From Kriegella aquimaris (GTDB lineage: Bacteria > Bacteroidota > Bacteroidia > Flavobacteriales > Flavobacteriaceae), in contig NZ_FNGV01000002.1 of assembly GCF_900103215.1 (NCBI RefSeq), positions 310,001-374,000 on the forward strand: a DNA stretch of 64,000 nt, given 5' to 3'. Shown in pieces: positions 9,246 through 19,200 of this stretch; within the stretch, counting starts at the first letter, position 1; each line of letters starts with the position of its first letter. Position numbers and translations under genes: made by a program. Below the pieces are notes generated by a model. That model worked only from the letters and a program-made list of their open reading frames with translations. It was not told the DNA's origin and did no database searches.

Positions 9246-12200
9246 ATGAAAAACAACTACCTACATATCATTCTCGTCTTATGGTATAGCCTGCTTTGTA
9301 ATACCCAACTGCATGCTTTTGTTTCAACACCAAATACTCTCGTCACAAAAGATACTCTATCTGCCAAAGAAAAAGACACGACAAAAACCAAAAAAGTCCT
9401 TTCGTTACCTGAGCACAGTCAAAGTCAACTATCACATTTTCAACAACTTTCAAAGTATAATAACCCGATATCCAAGATTAAACCAAAAGAGGTGCCGCCT
9501 CACTCGGAGGGGGATAGGGGGAGGACTTTCCCTTCACTAGACCAAAAGCTGTCCGAAAATCAAAATTTTAATGTCTCCTTTGTTAATCGAAAACCTGAGT
9601 TTACCCATCAATTCATTGTCGATAATTTTAGTAGAAACCCTAAAGCCGATACTTTGGTCGCACAGGCCAAACGCGCTTTTGCCGCCGTCAATGAGCTGGC
9701 CAATTTTGTAGATATCATAACGGGCAAAGAGCTTTTGGAACTTCCGGTGGGCTTAAGTAAAAAAGATTCTACTTCAGGTAATTCGGTACAGCTCGCCATT
9801 ACACAGGTGCAATTTACTCCACAGTATGCCGAATTTAAGGCTTGGGCGAAAATGACTATACCCCAAAAAGGGGAAAACGGCCAACCAGATCGCGATATTT
9901 TTTTCGGTGCTGAAGGCATCAAACTATCACACGACGGCGCCTTACTGAGTGAGATGCGTTTAGTGCTTTTGGGCAATCAGGCGATTCCCATTAATGGCGA
10001 CAATTGGTTGTTGACGCTCAAGGGCGGCATTAATTTACAATTCGGTGCTTTCGGCGGCCAGTCATTTGTTGAATTTGATTGTTCGGGGCTAAAGTCCATC
10101 AATTTAGAGGGTGATCTAAGGGTTTCGCGCAACGTATTGCTCCCTATAGACGATCGTGGCGAATATACCTGCGGTGATATTCATGACAATCAGTTTAATT
10201 CCGATAACGTCATCGATAACAAATGTTATGTAGGTACTTCCTTTGAAATCAAAGCGAACGGTTGGAACGATTTATTGATGGAGGTTTCCCTTCCTCGTTT
10301 CGAAGTCGTCGGTCTTAAAGGGTGGGGATTCAATTTAGAAAATGTCGTTTTGGACCTTAGTGACTCCCGTAGTTCACCAAACCTAACATTGCCGCAAGAG
10401 TATGAGAGAATTTATCCAGGTGGCGATAAAAATCTATGGCGTGGTTTCTTTGCCAAAGAATTGAGAGTTATGCTTCCAAAAGGAATAGAGGATACAAAGA
10501 AATCAAGCGGTCGCGTTGAATTCAGTGCTGAAAATCTAGTGCTTGACGGCCAGGGAGTCTCAGGCACCTTCTTTGGCGAAAGTGTCTTAAAGACTGGAGA
10601 TGGAACCGCGGGCAAATGGGCCTTTACCATCGAGGATATCAGCATTTCCCTTTCCAAAAATTCCTTGACCGGGGGCTCCTTGGGTGGAGACATTGCGGTA
10701 CCCATCTTTGAAGAACCTATGGACTATGCAGGCTATATTCACCAAAACGGCTATGGCCTCGAGGTCGGTCTGCAAAGTTCTTATAATACACCTGTGTTTT
10801 TAGGAGAAATGCAATTGGAGCGGAATTCAAGTGTGGCTATCAATGTAAAGAATGGAAACGTTTATCCCTATGCCAATCTCACGGGCAAACTTGCAATTGC
10901 GGGCAGGATAAATCAGAAAGAAGGGGAATCTACCGACCCGGAAGATAAAAACGGATTTACTTTCAAAGGCATTAGCTTTCAAGAGTTGGAACTACAGACT
11001 GAACCCGGGCAAAAACCGATACAGGCACGGTCTTTTGGATTTAACGGGGAAATGAGTTTGATGAATTTCCCCGCTTCGGTGGATAATTTGCAACTGGTGA
11101 CCCCCAACAATCAAGTCGGACTTTCTTTTGACCTGAAAATAAATCTGGACGATAGTGGTTCCCATGCTACTACCAATCTCGACATCCTCGGAAAACTGGA
11201 AGACGGCGCCAAAATTCAAGAATGGAAATTCGAGCGCGTAAATGTTGGTGGTATTGATATCGATTATACAAAGGCAAATTTTGAAATAAAGGGTGGACTT
11301 GAAGTGATGGAAGATGATCCTGTCTACGGTAACGGATTCAAGGGAAATCTCACCGCAACATTTAAAAAATTGAAATTTAGTGCAGAAGGAAATGCCATTT
11401 TCGGAAGAACTGATTTTCGATATTGGTCGGTTGATATCGCTACCAATTCCATACCAAATGAAGGCGCTACAAAGCTGCCAATAAAAGCTTTTGTCGGGGG
11501 TATTTCAAACCGAATGCGAAAGGTTAGCGGCAACAGTTCCGGTTTTGACCCCGGCAGTGCGGTATATGAACCCGATGCCAATACCGGCCTTGGTGTTCGA
11601 GCGGGGGTAAAGATAACCACTGAAAATGCCGATGCCTTTGCCTGTAAGGCTTATTTGGAAATGGAATATAATGTAAATGGAGGGCTAAATCGAATAGGTT
11701 TCATGGGTGAAGGTGCCATTATGGGAAAAGATGAGAAAAGCTCGGAAGATATCAAGGGAGCCGGGCTAGTAGCGGATAAAGTTGACAAAACTATAAGGAA
11801 CAACAGTGCAGCTGCGGCAAATCAACGGTACGGAAACTTTTTGGCTGCAGCGAAAGAGTCCATTCCCGTTCATGATGTTGCAGCTTCTGGAAAAGTCGGG
11901 GTCTATGTGGGTATTGAAAGGGACTTTGTGAACGCTACTTTCGATGGCGAATTTGAGCTTTATCTTGACTTGGAAGCCATAAGGGGAGGCGGAGCCAACA
12001 ATTTGGCAGGTTATGCAAAAATACATACAGGTCCGAATGATTGGTATATGTATATCGGCACTCCTCAACAAAGAATAGACCTTTTGTTCAACGTTGGCGT
12101 GCAAATCAGGGTCGGCGGTTATTTTATGACAGGTACCCAGCTGCCTGCACAACTTGATCCTCATCCCATAGTCGTGAAAATTTTGGGTGATGATATGCTC

Positions 12201-14153
12201 AATGGAGAACGAAAAGATAACCAGTTGGTTTCGGGTAAAGGATTTGCCTTCGGAATGAATTTTGGCTACGGGTATAATTTCGATTGGGGCCTTTTTTATG
12301 CTTTCGTTGAAATCGGTGCCGGTTTTGACGTTATGCATGCCTATTATCCCAATGCAAAATGCATAGGACGCCCTGGTCCCGTAGGAAATAATGGGTGGTA
12401 TTCGATGGGGCAGGTATATGCCTACTTATACGGCGAATTTGGTATTAAGGTCGACCTCGCCTTCATAAAAGGTAATTTCACGATTGCCGAGGCCGGGGTG
12501 GCGGCGATGTTGAGGGGACAGTTTCCCAATCCGGTCTATATTCAAGGTTATGTGGGAATGTATTATAAAATTCTTGGCGGACTTGTTTCAGGTCGAATGC
12601 GGATGAAAGTCGAAATCGGGGAAGAATGTCATTTGGAGAATATCAACAATGCTGTCGGCGTTCCTATGATATCGGATATTACCCCGAGGGGCAAAAGTGA
12701 TGATGTTTCCGTTTTTGCTGCACCGCAGGCGGTATTTAACTATGCTGCAAATTCTGATTTTACCGTTGATTTAGAGGAGGGCATCCGAACTTTCAAGTTG
12801 CAGCTGAAAAATTTTACGGTGACTTCCGAAGGGAAGACATTGGCAGGTAAATTGGAATGGAATGACACCAACGATGCCGTCACCTTCAAACCTGCCGAAA
12901 CCTTACCTTCCGAAAAAGAGGTAAACGTAATGGTCGAAGTAAGTTTTGATGAAAAAATAGGAGGTTCGTACCAAACCATGGTGGAAAACGGAAAACCCGT
13001 TGTCGAAAGAATGGAATCAACTTTTGTTACTGACAAAGCCCCGGACCATATCCCCCTAGAAAATATTGCCTATTTGTATCCTGTGATAAATCAACAAAGT
13101 TTTTATCCCGAAGAATATGATAAAGGTTATGTAAAATTAATAACTCCGCAAAACTATCTTTTTGAAAGTGGGTTTGAAATGCGCGCTGAATTTGTATCTA
13201 TAAATAGTGGTCAGGGTGTTCGTACCGATTTATCTTACGACCCATCAAAGGCTACCGTGTTTTATGATGTGCCCGAGATGGCTTTGAATGCACCCTATAC
13301 ATTAAACTTGATGGCATTTCCCCCAGGAGCTGATATTCAAACTGAAATTGTTGTTCAGGAAACAGAAATGTTTGCAGGCGAAGAAGCCGGTAACACGAAT
13401 TGGTTCGACCCTAATTCGGGTACACAGGAAACTAAAAATACCTCGGCAAGCGCGGTAATTTCCAATAAAAAAGCCGCCGACGTAATTATTTCAAATGGAG
13501 CACCCAAATCGATACTTGACTATAACTTTAAGACCAGTCATTATGCTTCGTTTAAAGATAAGGTGCGTGATTTGAGCGTAACCAACACCTTGGCCAATTT
13601 TATTTATGCTGATGTACACTCTTTGTCCCTCAAAGTGGCCGATTACGAATATTTGGACGAACTGGAAGTTACAGGAGGGAAGAATACGGCATCGAAACCT
13701 CTGGTATATGCTCAGGCCATTTTAGACGATCAATATTATAAAAAGAAAATAGGACCGTTACTATACGATAAAGATATATATCCCCTCGATGGAAATATTC
13801 ATGTCGATAGAGAGGAAGCCATTCTGGGAGTTCCGCCGATACGCTCCTTTTATGTAGGCAACGAATATCTAGCCAATTTGAAAAACAACCCGAATTCAGC
13901 TTGGGTAAAAAATAGAATTCCATTTGTGTATAATTTGCCGTATCAATATAAAATGGACATGGTGTATCTAAGGAATACGATTTTGAATAGATATGGCAAT
14001 GATGAAGGTGATGAACAAAAGTTTAACGCTTTTAAATATTTATTGACCAGTTTTCCTCCCTTGCCTCTTGGAATCTACAAGTCACAATTAATTTACAGAA
14101 CTCCGGGAAGCATTTACGAAAAGGGGTACGAAATCAAATATAAAAACAATTGA
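9246..14153 (+). CDS. very large secreted beta-rich protein of unknown function
   Basis: 1635-aa protein with a clear signal peptide (MKNNYLHIILVLWYSLL then LHAF). Residues 35-110 form a low-complexity, Ser/Lys/Pro-rich linker. Most of the rest is Gly/Asn/Asp-rich predicted beta structure with repeated motifs such as LDLSDSR, FKGISF and FNGEMSL, like a long beta-solenoid or a set of barrel-like strands. Residues about 1175-1270 look like an Ig-type domain. The C-terminal 350 residues are a separate mixed region. No catalytic motif, lipobox or T9SS sorting domain is seen. It lies in the same orientation between the candidate immunity gene and the FN3 gene, which suggests it belongs to one surface complex. 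I do not recognise the family. Confidence 0.55.
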   Translation: MKNNYLHIILVLWYSLLCNTQLHAFVSTPNTLVTKDTLSAKEKDTTKTKKVLSLPEHSQSQLSHFQQLSKYNNPISKIKPKEVPPHSEGDRGRTFPSLDQKLSENQNFNVSFVNRKPEFTHQFIVDNFSRNPKADTLVAQAKRAFAAVNELANFVDIITGKELLELPVGLSKKDSTSGNSVQLAITQVQFTPQYAEFKAWAKMTIPQKGENGQPDRDIFFGAEGIKLSHDGALLSEMRLVLLGNQAIPINGDNWLLTLKGGINLQFGAFGGQSFVEFDCSGLKSINLEGDLRVSRNVLLPIDDRGEYTCGDIHDNQFNSDNVIDNKCYVGTSFEIKANGWNDLLMEVSLPRFEVVGLKGWGFNLENVVLDLSDSRSSPNLTLPQEYERIYPGGDKNLWRGFFAKELRVMLPKGIEDTKKSSGRVEFSAENLVLDGQGVSGTFFGESVLKTGDGTAGKWAFTIEDISISLSKNSLTGGSLGGDIAVPIFEEPMDYAGYIHQNGYGLEVGLQSSYNTPVFLGEMQLERNSSVAINVKNGNVYPYANLTGKLAIAGRINQKEGESTDPEDKNGFTFKGISFQELELQTEPGQKPIQARSFGFNGEMSLMNFPASVDNLQLVTPNNQVGLSFDLKINLDDSGSHATTNLDILGKLEDGAKIQEWKFERVNVGGIDIDYTKANFEIKGGLEVMEDDPVYGNGFKGNLTATFKKLKFSAEGNAIFGRTDFRYWSVDIATNSIPNEGATKLPIKAFVGGISNRMRKVSGNSSGFDPGSAVYEPDANTGLGVRAGVKITTENADAFACKAYLEMEYNVNGGLNRIGFMGEGAIMGKDEKSSEDIKGAGLVADKVDKTIRNNSAAAANQRYGNFLAAAKESIPVHDVAASGKVGVYVGIERDFVNATFDGEFELYLDLEAIRGGGANNLAGYAKIHTGPNDWYMYIGTPQQRIDLLFNVGVQIRVGGYFMTGTQLPAQLDPHPIVVKILGDDMLNGERKDNQLVSGKGFAFGMNFGYGYNFDWGLFYAFVEIGAGFDVMHAYYPNAKCIGRPGPVGNNGWYSMGQVYAYLYGEFGIKVDLAFIKGNFTIAEAGVAAMLRGQFPNPVYIQGYVGMYYKILGGLVSGRMRMKVEIGEECHLENINNAVGVPMISDITPRGKSDDVSVFAAPQAVFNYAANSDFTVDLEEGIRTFKLQLKNFTVTSEGKTLAGKLEWNDTNDAVTFKPAETLPSEKEVNVMVEVSFDEKIGGSYQTMVENGKPVVERMESTFVTDKAPDHIPLENIAYLYPVINQQSFYPEEYDKGYVKLITPQNYLFESGFEMRAEFVSINSGQGVRTDLSYDPSKATVFYDVPEMALNAPYTLNLMAFPPGADIQTEIVVQETEMFAGEEAGNTNWFDPNSGTQETKNTSASAVISNKKAADVIISNGAPKSILDYNFKTSHYASFKDKVRDLSVTNTLANFIYADVHSLSLKVADYEYLDELEVTGGKNTASKPLVYAQAILDDQYYKKKIGPLLYDKDIYPLDGNIHVDREEAILGVPPIRSFYVGNEYLANLKNNPNSAWVKNRIPFVYNLPYQYKMDMVYLRNTILNRYGNDEGDEQKFNAFKYLLTSFPPLPLGIYKSQLIYRTPGSIYEKGYEIKYKNN
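9496..9524 (+). repeat. G-rich repeat-like insert inside the 1635-aa gene
   Basis: A short G-rich island (CTCGGAGGGGGATAGGGGGA core, 9504-9523) stands out from the AT-rich flanks and encodes a PPHSEGDRGR linker. Short G-rich sequences of this kind occur as dispersed repeats in many Bacteroidota genomes. Only one copy was noticed in this window, so its repeat nature is from memory and not shown here. Confidence 0.3.
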
Positions 14154-14174
14154 CCCTACAAACCAATTCATAAT

Positions 14175-16238
14175 TTGAAACAAATAATTGTCATATTATT
14201 TCTAATCTGTAACCTTGCTTGGGGCCAAGATACTTCTTCGGTTCAGGTCATCGCACGTTCGTTACCTGACAAGGTACTTCTAAGATGGGCTGTTGACGAA
14301 CCTTTGGCTTGGAAAATGGCCAATGAATATGGTTTCTTGGTAGAACGAGCAACGATTTCTCGAAATGGCGAGGCGGTTGTACCTATCGAACGGCAAATGT
14401 TGACATCCTACCCCCTAAAACCAAAACCTTTGGTAGAATGGGAAATTTTGGCGAACCAAGACCAGAACGCGGCCGTACTTGCGCAGGCACTTTATGGCGA
14501 TTCTTTCGAGACTGTCACCTCTGGTTCCGGCACTTTGGGACAAATCACGGCGGTAAACGATGAGTTGGAACAGCGATTCACTTTCGGATTATTATCGGCG
14601 GAACAGAATTACCAAGGCGCACTATTGGCGGGTTGGGCTTTGGAAGACACCTCGGTCAAACAAGGCGAGAAATATTTATATAAAGTATCTGTCGCATTAC
14701 CTGCCGACATTTCCGTGAGTATAAAGGAAGGTACTGTTTATGCCAGTCCGGATCTTTACGAAGAATTGCCAAAACCGGTTGGCTTGGCAGGTGTATTTCA
14801 GGATGAGAGCGTACTCTTAAGTTGGAATTTCAATTTGTTAAGCAGCAGCTATACAAGTTATGTAGTAGAGAGATCTGAAGATGGAATAAATTTTGTACAA
14901 CAAAACGGAAAACCAATTTTTAACGCTTCCCACGACAAAGAAAAGAAAGAAGTTTCTTTGTTTTATTCCGATTCGATTCCCAATAATAAAACCTTCTATT
15001 ATAGGATAAAAGGAAAGACTGCATTTGGGGAAGTTGGTCCAGCAAGTGAATCGATTTTCGGAAAAGCGACACAAGCCCTTGGATTTGTGCCCCGTATTTA
15101 TCGAAAAGAAATTCCGACCGATAACAAAGCCATACTTTTTTGGGAATTTAAGGAAGAAGGCAATGCCCTTATTTCGAAGTTTCAATTAAAAAGAGGAAAT
15201 ACAAACGATGGGCCATTTGAAACTGTAGTTGATAATATCCCTGTTACGGCTAGAAAAATAGCCTTTGAAAGTCTAAAGCGCATCAATTATTTTGTCATTA
15301 CGGCCGTAGGTAAAAATGGTATTGATAGCGAATCGTACTCTTCAATGGTTCAACCTGTCGATTCTATACCCCCCGCCCCGCCAGTCGAATTGAAGGGTGT
15401 AATGGATACCACAGGATTGGTCAAACTGACTTGGGCAAAAAATAGCGAAAAAGACTTAAAAGGGTATCGGATATTCAAAGCGAACAATGCGAATGACGAG
15501 TTTAGCGAGGTTACTAATAAAACTTTTGAGGCCGAATTATATGTGGATACTGTTCATTTTGCTAGTCTCAACAAAAAGATATTCTACAAAATACAAGCAG
15601 AAGACCAACGCTACAACCGATCTAAATTTTCGGAAGTTCTAACTGTAAATATACCGGATATGATGCCACCTTCACCACCTGTTTTGACAAAGTATGAAGT
15701 TATAGAAGAAGGTATTCGAATCCATTGGATACCCAGCAGTAGTGTCGATGTGCAGTCGCACGTGGTCTATCGAAAAAACGGGCAGACCGGTGATAACGTA
15801 TGGCAAAAACGATTCGAATCAACTACCATGAGTGACTCTAGTTTTTTGGATACTGGAGAACTCGAACAAAATTTATATAGTTACACAATTATTGCCAAAG
15901 ATTCATTAGGACTGGAAAGTAAACCATCCAACCCCATAACTATTGTTTGGAAAGGAAAAACTTTGGAAGAAGGTGATATCAAATTTATTGGAACCGTAAA
16001 CCGCGAACTCCGCTTTGTAAACCTTTCGTGGAAAGTGAAAAATCAAAAGGTTTCTGAATTTCGTTTATATCGCGGTACCGATAAAGGCAGTCTAAAGTTG
16101 TATAAAACCTTTGATGGGGATGTCAATAGCTTTCATGATGTGGATTTGGAGATTAATTCGGAGTATACTTATGGGTTACAAGTTTTAAATTATAATGGAT
16201 TACAGTCGATGCTAAAAAAAATCGCAATCAATTATTAG
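14175..16238 (+). CDS. secreted protein with multiple fibronectin type III domains
   Basis: 687-aa protein starting at TTG 14175, which gives a clean signal peptide (KQIIVILFLICNLAWGQ). There is no in-frame ATG before the hydrophobic core. FN3-like modules recur at about residues 20-110, 197-300, 305-395, 400-490, 498-595 and 605-687, recognisable from LSWxx, YxVER and YRIF motifs and from PPAPP or PPSPP linkers between modules. It ends with the last FN3 module, with no sorting domain or lipobox. It is 21 bases from the 1635-aa gene and 4 bases from the SprB-repeat gene, so the three are probably co-transcribed. FN3 arrays usually act as spacers or binding modules at cell surfaces. The partner is unknown. 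Confidence 0.7.
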   Translation: MKQIIVILFLICNLAWGQDTSSVQVIARSLPDKVLLRWAVDEPLAWKMANEYGFLVERATISRNGEAVVPIERQMLTSYPLKPKPLVEWEILANQDQNAAVLAQALYGDSFETVTSGSGTLGQITAVNDELEQRFTFGLLSAEQNYQGALLAGWALEDTSVKQGEKYLYKVSVALPADISVSIKEGTVYASPDLYEELPKPVGLAGVFQDESVLLSWNFNLLSSSYTSYVVERSEDGINFVQQNGKPIFNASHDKEKKEVSLFYSDSIPNNKTFYYRIKGKTAFGEVGPASESIFGKATQALGFVPRIYRKEIPTDNKAILFWEFKEEGNALISKFQLKRGNTNDGPFETVVDNIPVTARKIAFESLKRINYFVITAVGKNGIDSESYSSMVQPVDSIPPAPPVELKGVMDTTGLVKLTWAKNSEKDLKGYRIFKANNANDEFSEVTNKTFEAELYVDTVHFASLNKKIFYKIQAEDQRYNRSKFSEVLTVNIPDMMPPSPPVLTKYEVIEEGIRIHWIPSSSVDVQSHVVYRKNGQTGDNVWQKRFESTTMSDSSFLDTGELEQNLYSYTIIAKDSLGLESKPSNPITIVWKGKTLEEGDIKFIGTVNRELRFVNLSWKVKNQKVSEFRLYRGTDKGSLKLYKTFDGDVNSFHDVDLEINSEYTYGLQVLNYNGLQSMLKKIAINY

Positions 16239-16242
16239 AGCT

Positions 16243-19200
16243 ATGAGGAAGAAAGTCAAATTCTTGATATTTTTTGTTATGGGATTAGCTGTTTATGAAA
16301 TATCCAGTCAACATAGATATATCATACAGCAAAATATTGACGTGTCTGGAAATGATTTAGGAATGCTCGCCATATATGATCTTCAAGCAGGCTCAAATAA
16401 CCTATTTCATGATAGACAACCATCCATCAATGCTGTAAATAATTATTACTTTACTTCATCTAGTCCAATTTCATTTGCTACATTAAGTTTTGGGTCGTCT
16501 AGTGCTTTTGGCAGCTGTTCAAATACTGGAGGATCTGTAAATTCGAATATTACTGCCTCACCATGTAGTCCTCCAAATTTCTCAGTACCTCCGAATCAAT
16601 GCATTAATGTCGGGGTGAACTATTTTAGATTTTTTGAGCTACCCGAATTTAATTCCCTAAATGATACTTCCAGGGCCATAGGATATTGTGAACAACAAAC
16701 ACTTAAGGTATTAAACGGAAGTTGTATTGTCTTCAATTATGCGATAGAGTATTCTCTTGATGGTAATTTCAATAATAAACAAGAATTACTTTCTTTTGAT
16801 GAACGATTTGAATCTTTTACATTTAATCCCGCGGACATTTCTGGCCTTTTACCTAATCAGACAATCACATTTTGGATTAGATATATAGAAAATGTTTCGA
16901 ACAATGGTGCTGATTATTCTGACCCGGTAGTCTATGATGTAATCAGCTGCTCGCCAAGTCTTGTTCCTGAACGATCAGCGATGAAAAATGCAACTTGCTT
17001 AGATGAAGCCGACGGTAACATAACCCTCACATTCGACCAAGATGTTGATCCTAATTTCAGAATGCGATATTTTGTGTATGATGCAAATGCAAATCTAAGT
17101 TTTGATCCGGAAAAGGAAAACCCTCCTCAATCATCAGAACAGGAAGTGTTGGGTGGTTTAATCGCTGTCAACGACGGTACAGGTTATTTTAGTGGAGCCT
17201 TACCAGTTGGACTTGGAGCGGGTGTTTATAAAATCGTTTATCAAGAGTTCTTTGACGCCGGAAATGGCGCTGATGTCATTGTAAAAAGTGGAGGGGTCAC
17301 TCAACCATTCACAATTGAACAACCCTCCAAAATAGATCCCTCCGCAACCATTACCCAAGCGCAATGCAACGAAAATACCGCGCAAATAAATTTTTCGGCC
17401 ATAGGGGGTAATGATATGGACTCTTCCGGGACTTATAGTTATCAATATCAGCTAAACGGGGACGGAAATTGGATAACTTCTGACTCCAATTCCCAAGATG
17501 TTCCACTTACTTTAACTGAACAGACCGTGAAAATAAAGGCAATTTATTCCGTTGGTGATTGTGAAAGCGAAGAAATAACTCTACTCGATAAAATAGAAGC
17601 GATAGTGCCCCCTTTGACATTCACCAACCCCAACCATGGCATGGTAACGTCAAGTTCTGTATCCGACGGGGTTATTAGCATAAATTATGATGGGGGTACA
17701 CCTAATTATACTTTTCAATTGTCAAAGCAAAATGAGGTCATTTCGGTTTTCGAAACTGTCTCTAACCCGACAATTATTGATAATCCTTTTTCTAAGAGAG
17801 TCGAATTTAGAAATCTAAGTATTGGCACTTATAGAATCACCATTACCGATAAAGATGGTTCGGGTTGTTCGCTTACGACCGAAAGTTTGGGCGACATTGT
17901 GGTAGGTACTACACCACTTCCGGTTTTAGGCACTGAAGAAGTAATTCCTATTAGCTGTACAAATACAAATAGCGGAGTCTTGTCGGTAAATGTCTCCGGT
18001 GGCGTCACGCCCTATAATTACCAATGGACCATCAATGGTATTGCTTCTCCCGCCCAAACCACTGAAGTCCCGTCTATTTCCTTGAATAATTTATCGGAAC
18101 CAGGGGAATATATACTAAAAGTGGCCTCAAACGGATTTATAGATTTTGACGATATTTCTGGTTATGTCATTACGACCCTAATCTTAGACCCGCCCGTTCA
18201 AGTTCTCTTGGAAAAGACAACGATAACCAACATTAGCTGCCACGGAGCACAAGATGGAAGTGTTTTAGTAGATGCTTCGGGAGCAACGACCTATGAGTAC
18301 AAACTTGATGCTTTTGACGACTGGCAACAACTGAACGGAAATATAATTCCAATTACCGCTGGAGGTATGTATGACCTATATTTGCGCAATAGTGAGAATG
18401 GCTGTGAGGCTGTTCCTCTCATTGATGCCCTGCTCGTTGAAGAACCTGATCCAATTAATGTTCTGGAATCAACAAATAACACCGCGACTAACAACGGTTT
18501 TGAAGGAAGCATATCTCTCGTCATAAATGGCGGAACACCTTTTGCGTCTGCCTTAAATCCCTATACCATTAGCTGGACCAAAGAAATTGATGCAAATATT
18601 GCAATTTTTGAAGATACTGATCTTTCGACGCCGTATAGTATTGTAAATCTAGAATCTGCAATTTATCAGGCTACAATTAGAGATGCCAACGGTTGTGTTT
18701 TCCTCCAGTCTTTTGAAATCATAGAACCCGGAGAGCTTACGGCCACGCTGGCCCAAAGTGTTTTCCTGGAATGCAATGATGATGATTTTGCAGAGTTAAT
18801 CGCAAACGTTCAAGGTGGGACCGCCCCATATGAATTTGAATGGTTTCAAATTATGAATGGTAATAATCGTGTGTTATCAGAAAATTCTGATATTATAGGA
18901 AATTTGTCAGATGGGATTTACTTTGTAAGAGTTAGTGATACGAATGGAATCAGTATCGATTCAGAATCGATTAACATTGTACAACCAGATGCTTTAGATA
19001 TTGTTATTGTGAGAACGACCGATATATCATGCAGTAGTGAGGAATCGGGTGGCGCGAGTGTTTTAGTAAATGGTGGAACCCCGCCTTACTCTTACGTGTG
19101 GAGCAATGGTGCTACAACGCCAAATCTTGTTGATGTCAAGGCAGGCGAATATATTTTAGAGGTTATTGACAGCAATGGTTGCTCGGGTGAAATAACAGCG

